Source: Roseateles_B flavus
GTDB taxonomy: Bacteria; Pseudomonadota; Gammaproteobacteria; Burkholderiales; Burkholderiaceae_C
Direction of reading: 5' to 3'
NCBI RefSeq assembly: GCF_039872765.1
Contig: NZ_JBDPZC010000003.1
Span: 186,001-250,000, forward strand
Length of the DNA: 64,000 nt
Position numbers and translations under genes: made by a program. How positions within the stretch are numbered: the first letter of the stretch is position 1; each line of letters opens with the position of its first letter. This document shows positions 56,663 to 64,000 of this stretch, in pieces. The notes under the pieces are model-generated. The model was not told the DNA's origin, did not search any database, and saw nothing but the letters and a program-made list of their open reading frames with translations.

Positions 56663-57904
56663 TCAGATGTCGAACAGGAGGCGGGCGGGATCTTCCAGCG
56701 CTTCCTTCATCGTGACCAGGCCCAGCACGGCTTCGCGGCCGTCGATGATGCGGTGGTCGTAGGACATCGCGAGGTAGTTGATCGGGCGCACCACGACCTG
56801 GCCGTTCTCGACCACGGCGCGATCCTTGGTGGCGTGCACGCCCAGGATGGCCGACTGCGGCGGGTTGATGATGGGGGTCGACAGCATGGAGCCGAAGGTG
56901 CCGCCATTGGAAATGGAGAAGGTGCCGCCGGTCAGGTCGTCGATGGAGATCTTGCCTTCCTTGGCCTTCTGGCCGAATTCGGCGATCTTCTTCTCGATGT
57001 CGGCGAAGCTCAGCTGGTCGGCATTGCGGATGATGGGCACGACCAGGCCACGGGGCGAGCCCACGGCGATGCCGATGTCGAAGTAGCCGTGGTAGACGAT
57101 GTCATTGCCATCGACCGAGGCGTTCAGCACGGGGAACTTCTTGAGGGCAGCGACGGCGGCCTTCACGAAGAAGCTCATGAAGCCCAGCTTGACGCCGTGC
57201 TCCTTCTCGAACTTCTCCTGGAACTTCTTGCGCATCTCCATCAGCGGCGCCATGTTCACTTCGTTGAACGTGGTCAGGATGGCGTTGGTCGACTGCGACT
57301 GGATCAGACGCTCGGCCACGCGGGCGCGCAGGCGGCTCATCGGCACGCGCTGCTCGGGGCGATCACCCAGGTTCTGTGCGACGGGCGCGGCGACGGCCGG
57401 CAGCGGCTTGGCGGCGGCCACGGGGGCGGCGACAGGCGCGGCCACGGCGGCAGGCTTGGCGCCGGCGGCCAGGGCATCGCCCTTGGTCACGCGGCCGTCC
57501 TTGCCGGAGCCGGCGACGTCGGTGGCCTGCAGGCCCTTCTCGGCCAGGATCTTGGCGGCGGCGGGCATGGCCACGTCACCCTTGTTGGCGGCGGCTGCGG
57601 GGGCTGCAACCGGCGCGGCTGCGGGGGCTGCGGCTGCCGGGGCGGCCACGGCACCGGCCTTGCCTTCGGTATCGATGCGGGCGATGACTTCCTCGCTCAC
57701 GACGGAGGCGCCGCCGTCCTTCAGGGTCTCGGCCAGCACGCCGGCGCTGGGCGCGGGCACTTCCAGGACGACCTTGTCGGTCTCGATCTCGATCAGGATC
57801 TCGTCCACCGCGACGGCTTCGCCGGGCTTCTTCTTCCAGGAGATCAGGGTGCCTTCGGACACCGATTCAGACAGTTGGGGAACCTTGACTTCAACGATTG
57901 CCAT
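56663..57904 (-). CDS. odhB: Dihydrolipoyllysine succinyltransferase (E2)
   Basis: A 413-residue E2 core of the 2-oxoglutarate dehydrogenase complex. A single lipoyl domain (1-75) has lipoylated Lys44 in EIETDKVVLEVP. An Ala/Pro-rich linker leads to the E3/E1-binding domain (about 113-145, ILAEKGLQATDVAGSGKDGRV). After a second Ala/Pro linker comes the catalytic domain ending MSYDHRIIDGREAVLGL with the active-site His. Order odhA-odhB-lpdA is usual for this order. Confidence 0.97.
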   Translation of the reverse strand: MAIVEVKVPQLSESVSEGTLISWKKKPGEAVAVDEILIEIETDKVVLEVPAPSAGVLAETLKDGGASVVSEEVIARIDTEGKAGAVAAPAAAAPAAAPVAAPAAAANKGDVAMPAAAKILAEKGLQATDVAGSGKDGRVTKGDALAAGAKPAAVAAPVAAPVAAAKPLPAVAAPVAQNLGDRPEQRVPMSRLRARVAERLIQSQSTNAILTTFNEVNMAPLMEMRKKFQEKFEKEHGVKLGFMSFFVKAAVAALKKFPVLNASVDGNDIVYHGYFDIGIAVGSPRGLVVPIIRNADQLSFADIEKKIAEFGQKAKEGKISIDDLTGGTFSISNGGTFGSMLSTPIINPPQSAILGVHATKDRAVVENGQVVVRPINYLAMSYDHRIIDGREAVLGLVTMKEALEDPARLLFDI

Positions 57905-58016
57905 GATGATTCTTTCTGCTTGCTGCTGCGCTGGCCGCTCACTGCCCGCGGTCCGGCGTCACGAGGTGGACGCATGAACCGGGCGGGTCAGGAGCGGCAC
58001 CCAGGGCCGCTTTGAC

Positions 58017-60872
<2,856 letters not shown>

Positions 60873-61058
60873 TTCGCTCACCTCTTGTTCCGGTTTCCAG
60901 AACTGTTGGCTGGTTGGACAACCTTCCGCGACACGGCTTGACCGGTTGGCGGATTGCGACCCGCCTTTGCTGTTGCCAGAAAAGGGGACGGGAAGGACCT
61001 GAGGATGCGCACCTGCCACCACTGGCTTCCGGTACGAATCCCCATCACAGGGAACCGG

Positions 61059-61087
61059 ACTGTAACACCCTTGCCATCTGCCACCAA
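61059..61087 (-). promoter_or_regulatory. Candidate odhA promoter
   Basis: On the minus strand TTGGTG (61082-61087) and TACAGT (61059-61064) are separated by 17 bases, about 190 bases before the odhA ATG. Moderate match only. Confidence 0.35.
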
Positions 61088-61186
61088 TGCACCTGCCGCC
61101 TTGATCTTCGGCAACTTGTGGCCGCTCCTGAGGCTTTTGCACGGCCCGGCCCTGGCTTGCCGTTGGAGCCCCGGCAGGCCAAACGT

Positions 61187-61215
61187 TTGCGAATTCACGG
61201 CCCTTGGCCTAGACT
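61187..61215 (+). promoter_or_regulatory. Candidate promoter of the oxygenase gene
   Basis: TTGCGA (61187-61192) and TAGACT (61210-61215) are separated by exactly 17 bases, with the gene starting at 61280. The 407-base gap between odhA and this gene otherwise holds only the odhA promoter candidate and no recognisable gene. Confidence 0.4.
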
Positions 61216-61279
61216 TCCCGCGCGCGCCACGGTCCCGCGATTGAATGGCCGGGCGACGGGAAGAGAAAAGGACTCCCCC

Positions 61280-62122
61280 ATGCAAGTCAGCGTCGTTGAC
61301 TACCGCGCCCCGGATGCCGCCGAGCGCTTCACCCGTTCCCTGCATGAAACCGGCTTCGGCGTGCTGGTGAACCATCCCATCCCCCAGACGCTGGTCGAGA
61401 AGATCTATGCCGACTGGCTCGGCTTCTTCAACGGCGACGAGAAGACCGGCTACACGTTCTCGAAGGAGACCCAGGATGGCTGGTTCTCCACCGAGATCTC
61501 CGAGACGGCCAAGGGCTTCACTCAGAAGGACATCAAGGAGTACTTCCACATCTACCCCTGGGGCCGCATCCCGCCGGCCCTCAAGGACGATGCGATGCAG
61601 TACTACGGCCTGGCCAATGGCCTGGCGGCCGAGCTCTTGTCCTGGGTGGAGCGGCACACCCCGCCGGACATCGCGAAGAACTACCGCGAGCCGCTCTCCC
61701 ACATGATCAAGGACAGCCGCCAGACCCTGCTGCGCGTGCTGCGCTACCCGCCCCTCACCGGCCAGGAGCCCGCCGGCTCGCTGCGCGCCGCGCCGCACGG
61801 GGACATCAACCTGTTGACCATCCTCCCCGCCGCCAACGAGCCCGGCCTGCAGGTGCAGGCCAAGGACGGCAGCTGGGTCGACGTGCCCTGCGACTTCGGC
61901 ATGCTGATCATCAACATCGGCGACATGCTCCAGGAAGCCTCGCAAGGCTACTACCCCTCCACCATCCACCGCGTGGTGAACCCTGTGGGAGAAGGCGCGA
62001 AGAAGAGCCGCATCTCCCTGCCCCTCTTCCTGCACCCGCGCAACGAGGTGGTGCTGAGCGATCGATACACGGCGCACAGCTATCTGGAGGAGCGGCTGCG
62101 GGAGCTGGGTGTCAAGACCTGA
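61280..62122 (+). CDS. 2-oxoglutarate/Fe(II)-type oxygenase, isopenicillin N synthase family
   Basis: A 280-residue double-stranded beta-helix oxygenase. The iron ligands are visible as HGD in APHGDINLLT and the distal His in STIHRVVNP; SRISLPLF supplies the Arg that usually binds the 2-oxoglutarate carboxylate. The N-terminus (VDYRAPDAAERFTRSLHETGFGVLVNHPIP) matches the family's DIOX_N domain. Substrate unknown. The ATG has AAAGGA nearby; an upstream open frame to 60914 is antisense to odhA and rejected as start. It is transcribed away from odhA, whose enzyme consumes 2-oxoglutarate. Confidence 0.9.
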   Translation: MQVSVVDYRAPDAAERFTRSLHETGFGVLVNHPIPQTLVEKIYADWLGFFNGDEKTGYTFSKETQDGWFSTEISETAKGFTQKDIKEYFHIYPWGRIPPALKDDAMQYYGLANGLAAELLSWVERHTPPDIAKNYREPLSHMIKDSRQTLLRVLRYPPLTGQEPAGSLRAAPHGDINLLTILPAANEPGLQVQAKDGSWVDVPCDFGMLIINIGDMLQEASQGYYPSTIHRVVNPVGEGAKKSRISLPLFLHPRNEVVLSDRYTAHSYLEERLRELGVKT

Positions 62123-62125
62123 CCC
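62113..62125 (+). repeat. Recurrent 13-mer CAAGACCTGACCC
   Basis: This copy covers the last codons of the oxygenase gene and its TGA stop. Two other exact copies lie at 14546-14558 (plus strand) and 63529-63541 (minus strand). Confidence 0.6.
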
Positions 62126-62143
62126 CCGCCCCCGTCAATGAAC

Positions 62144-62171
62144 AAGGCCGCCCTGGGGCGGCCTTTCTCAT
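62144..62171 (+). terminator. Terminator of the oxygenase gene
   Basis: AAGGCCGCCC (62144-62153) pairs with GGGCGGCCTT (62156-62165), followed by TCTC. A compact GC-rich intrinsic terminator 20 bases past the stop. Confidence 0.7.
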
Positions 62172-62209
62172 GGGCGGTAGCAGGCGCTCGCAGCGCTACA
62201 GTGCGGCGG

Positions 62210-62503
62210 ATGTCCCGCCCTCGCATCATCGAGATCCACCCTGCCGCACCGCCCAAGCCGCTTGAAGGCCAGCCCTGCAACGGCTGCGGGGTGTGCTGCC
62301 TGGCCGAGCCCTGCCCCCTGGGCGTGCTGCTGAGCCGGAGGGTGCGCGGCGCCTGCGTGGCGTTGCGCTGGGAAGGTGAGCGCTATGTGTGCGGCGCCTT
62401 GGGCGCGAAGCCCAGTGGCCTGCGCGGCTGGCTGGTGCGCCGCTGGATTGCCGCGGGCCAGGGCTGCGACTGCTCGCTGGAGCCCCAGCCGCCTGAAGCC
62501 TGA
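62210..62503 (+). CDS. Small cysteine-cluster protein (YkgJ-like)
   Basis: A 97-residue protein with the N-terminal cluster CNGCGVCCLAEPC, further Cys residues (GACVALRW, YVCGALG, GCDCSLE) and a basic middle. It resembles the YkgJ/UPF0153 zinc- or iron-chelating family, whose function is unknown. The ATG at 62210 is used instead of an in-frame ATG at 62138. It ends one base before the convergent nitronate monooxygenase stop. Confidence 0.8.
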   Translation: MSRPRIIEIHPAAPPKPLEGQPCNGCGVCCLAEPCPLGVLLSRRVRGACVALRWEGERYVCGALGAKPSGLRGWLVRRWIAAGQGCDCSLEPQPPEA

Positions 62504-63457
62504 TCAGCCCAGCGCCAGGCGGGCGCGCGCGGCGCGGTACTCGCGCTCGAGGCGATCCACCAGCTGCGCGGCCGGCACGATCTCGCGGATGGCGCCGATG
62601 CCCTGGCCGCAGCCCCAGATGTCCTTCCAGGCCTTCTTGGAGTCCCCGCCGAAGTTCATCGCGCTCGGATCGGACTCCGGCAGGTTCTCCGGATCCATGC
62701 CCGCCGCGACGATGGAGCCCTTCAGGTAGTTGCCATGCACGCCGGTGAAGAGATTGCTGTAGACGATGTCGTCGCTGTTGCTGGCCACGATCATCTGCTT
62801 GTAGGCCTCGGCGGCGCGCGCCTCCTCGGTGGCGATGAAGGCCGAGCCCATGTAGGCGAAATCGGCGCCCATGGCCTGCGCGGCCAGCACGGCGTCGCCG
62901 GTGGCCATGGAGCCCGACAGCGCCAGCGGGCCGTCGAACCACTCACGGATCTCCTGGATCAGCGCGAAGGGGCTCTTGGTGCCGGCATGCCCGCCCGCCC
63001 CCGCCGCCACGGCGATCAGGCCGTCGGCGCCCTTCTCGATGGCCTTGTGGGCGAACTTGTTGTTGATGATGTCGTGCATCACCAGGCCGCCCCAGGCGTG
63101 CACCGCCTGGTTGACGTCCTCGCGGGCCCCCAGGGAGGTGATGATCAGGGGCACCTTGTACTTCTCGCACACGGCCATGTCCTGCTCGAGGCGGTCATTG
63201 CTCTTGTGCACGATCTGGTTGATGGCGAAGGGCGCGGCCGGGCGGTCCGGATGCGCGCGGTCGTGCGCCGCCAGGGCCTCGGTGATCTCGGCCAGCCAGT
63301 CGTCCAGCTGCGCAGCGGGCCGCGCGTTCAGCGAAGGCATGGAACCCACGATGCCAGCGGTGCACTGGGCAATCACGAGCTTGGGGTTGCTGATGATGAA
63401 CAGCGGCGAGCCGATGACGGGCAGGCGCAGGCGCTTCAACAGGGCGGGCACGGTCAT
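62504..63457 (-). CDS. Nitronate monooxygenase (2-nitropropane dioxygenase family)
   Basis: A 317-residue FMN-dependent TIM-barrel enzyme that oxidises nitronates such as propionate-3-nitronate. It begins LRLPVIGSPLFIISNPKLV and contains INQIVHKSNDRL, VAAGAGGHAGTKSP and ALSGSMATGDAVLAAQAMGADFAYMGS, the FMN-binding pattern of the family. Natural substrate unknown. It lies downstream of an acyl-CoA dehydrogenase gene, a common neighbour in Burkholderiales, but a 12 bp inverted repeat sits between them. Confidence 0.93.
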   Translation of the reverse strand: MTVPALLKRLRLPVIGSPLFIISNPKLVIAQCTAGIVGSMPSLNARPAAQLDDWLAEITEALAAHDRAHPDRPAAPFAINQIVHKSNDRLEQDMAVCEKYKVPLIITSLGAREDVNQAVHAWGGLVMHDIINNKFAHKAIEKGADGLIAVAAGAGGHAGTKSPFALIQEIREWFDGPLALSGSMATGDAVLAAQAMGADFAYMGSAFIATEEARAAEAYKQMIVASNSDDIVYSNLFTGVHGNYLKGSIVAAGMDPENLPESDPSAMNFGGDSKKAWKDIWGCGQGIGAIREIVPAAQLVDRLEREYRAARARLALG

Positions 63458-63502
63458 TCCAAGTCCTTCCGGAAAGACGGATCAATGAGGCAGGGACACA
63501 GG

Positions 63503-63544
63503 AGGCAAGACCTGGCACCGCGGGCGCAGGGTCAGGTCTTGCCT
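63503..63544. repeat. 12 bp perfect inverted repeat
   Basis: AGGCAAGACCTG (63503-63514) and CAGGTCTTGCCT (63533-63544) are exact inverted copies around an 18-base GC-rich spacer. It lies 18 bases past the acyl-CoA dehydrogenase stop, where it can act as terminator, and includes a copy of the recurrent CAAGACCTGACCC motif. Confidence 0.65.
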
Positions 63545-63561
63545 GAGGCGGAAGACTTCGG

Positions 63562-64000
63562 TCAGAAGGCTTCCAGGGCCATCGCGGTGACGCTGTCAGC
63601 GCCCTCGACGATGGCATCACGCTGGGCCAGCGCACGCGGCAGGATGTGCTCGGCATAGAAGCGCGCGGTGGCGATCTTGGCTTCCATGAAGGCCTGATCC
63701 TCGCCCGCAGCCAGCTTGTCCTCGGCCACGATCAGCGCGCGGGCCAGCTGCCAGCCAGCGACGAGATTGCCGGCCAGCATCAGGTAAGGCACCGAGCCGG
63801 CGAAGGCCGCGTTCGGGTTGCCCTTGCCGCTGCCGGCGATGAACTCGGCCGACTCGACGAAAGCCTTGCGGGCGGAGGCCAGCTGCTTGAGCATGGCCTT
63901 GGCCGCTGCGCTGTCGCGCTGGGCCAGCAGGGCTTCCGTGACTTCGATCTGTGCCGCGACGGCCTTGGCCATCTGGGCACCGTCGCGCAGGGTCTTGCGG
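63562..64000 (-). CDS. Acyl-CoA dehydrogenase (C-terminal part, cut by window edge)
   Basis: The last 146 codons of an acyl-CoA dehydrogenase with the extra C-terminal domain (PF12806-like). The visible part contains helical SAAAKAMLKQLASARKAF, YLMLAGNLVAGWQLARALIVAED and MEAKIATARFYAEHILPRALAQ, the domain's conserved end. The catalytic dehydrogenase domain lies beyond base 64000. These enzymes oxidise acyl-CoA in beta-oxidation or related catabolism; chain length preference cannot be told. Confidence 0.9.
   Translation of the reverse strand, partial: RKTLRDGAQMAKAVAAQIEVTEALLAQRDSAAAKAMLKQLASARKAFVESAEFIAGSGKGNPNAAFAGSVPYLMLAGNLVAGWQLARALIVAEDKLAAGEDQAFMEAKIATARFYAEHILPRALAQRDAIVEGADSVTAMALEAF

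Overview
The window is a 64 kb, very GC-rich stretch of chromosomal core genome from a betaproteobacterium of the order Burkholderiales. Gene order and protein sequences point to the Roseateles/Mitsuaria/Rubrivivax-like branch; the genus is inferred. Coding density is high. I see no insertion sequence, prophage, CRISPR array, integron or toxin-antitoxin module. There is one tRNA gene and there are no rRNA genes.

Layout: (1) 1-6.3 kb holds the start of rpsF, a large sodium:solute symporter carrying a coiled-coil insertion and an EF-hand-like loop, and the divergent pair ppsA/ppsR (PEP synthase and its regulatory kinase/pyrophosphorylase). A duplicated ~50 bp hairpin repeat and a terminator follow ppsR. 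(2) 6.3-21.8 kb, all on the minus strand, is the classical envelope/translation cluster rpsB-tsf-pyrH-frr-uppS-cdsA-dxr-rseP-bamA-skp-lpxD-fabZ-lpxA-lpxB-rnhB-rRNA methyltransferase, with many ATGA or TGATG overlaps. A structured rpsB leader with a possible leader peptide lies upstream. (3) 21.9-27.3 kb carries a DadA-like FAD oxidoreductase, bifunctional NAD(P)HX epimerase/dehydratase, rnr and tRNA-Leu(CAG). (4) 27.5-47.6 kb is a long minus-strand run: scpB-rluB-ndk-rlmN-pilW-rodZ-like-ispG-hisS-yfgM-bamB-der-hfq-hflX-hflK-hflC-DUF2065-hisZ-purA-phosphoribosyltransferase. (5) 47.6-55 kb has rluD divergent from bamD, a DinG/YoaA-type helicase with a small YdcH-like protein, a PP2C phosphatase, an unknown secreted protein and zapE. 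(6) 55-64 kb has the 2-oxoglutarate dehydrogenase operon odhA-odhB-lpdA, a divergent isopenicillin-N-synthase-like oxygenase, a small cysteine-cluster protein, a nitronate monooxygenase and the 3' end of an acyl-CoA dehydrogenase.

Functionally the window concentrates outer-membrane biogenesis: BamA, BamB, BamD, Skp, the LpxA/B/D-FabZ lipid A steps, CdsA, UppS and RseP. It also holds both the Dxr and IspG steps of the MEP isoprenoid pathway that feeds UppS, ribosome maturation and translation factors, and central carbon control (PpsA/PpsR, 2-OGDH).

No clear new multi-gene system was found. The unusual signals are small: nested palindromic elements between genes, a recurring 13-mer (CAAGACCTGACCC), the rpsB leader, an rnr reading frame that stays open upstream without a usual start codon, and a perfect inverted repeat next to the tRNA-Leu gene. 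Promoter and terminator calls come from reading the sequence by eye and are hypotheses.
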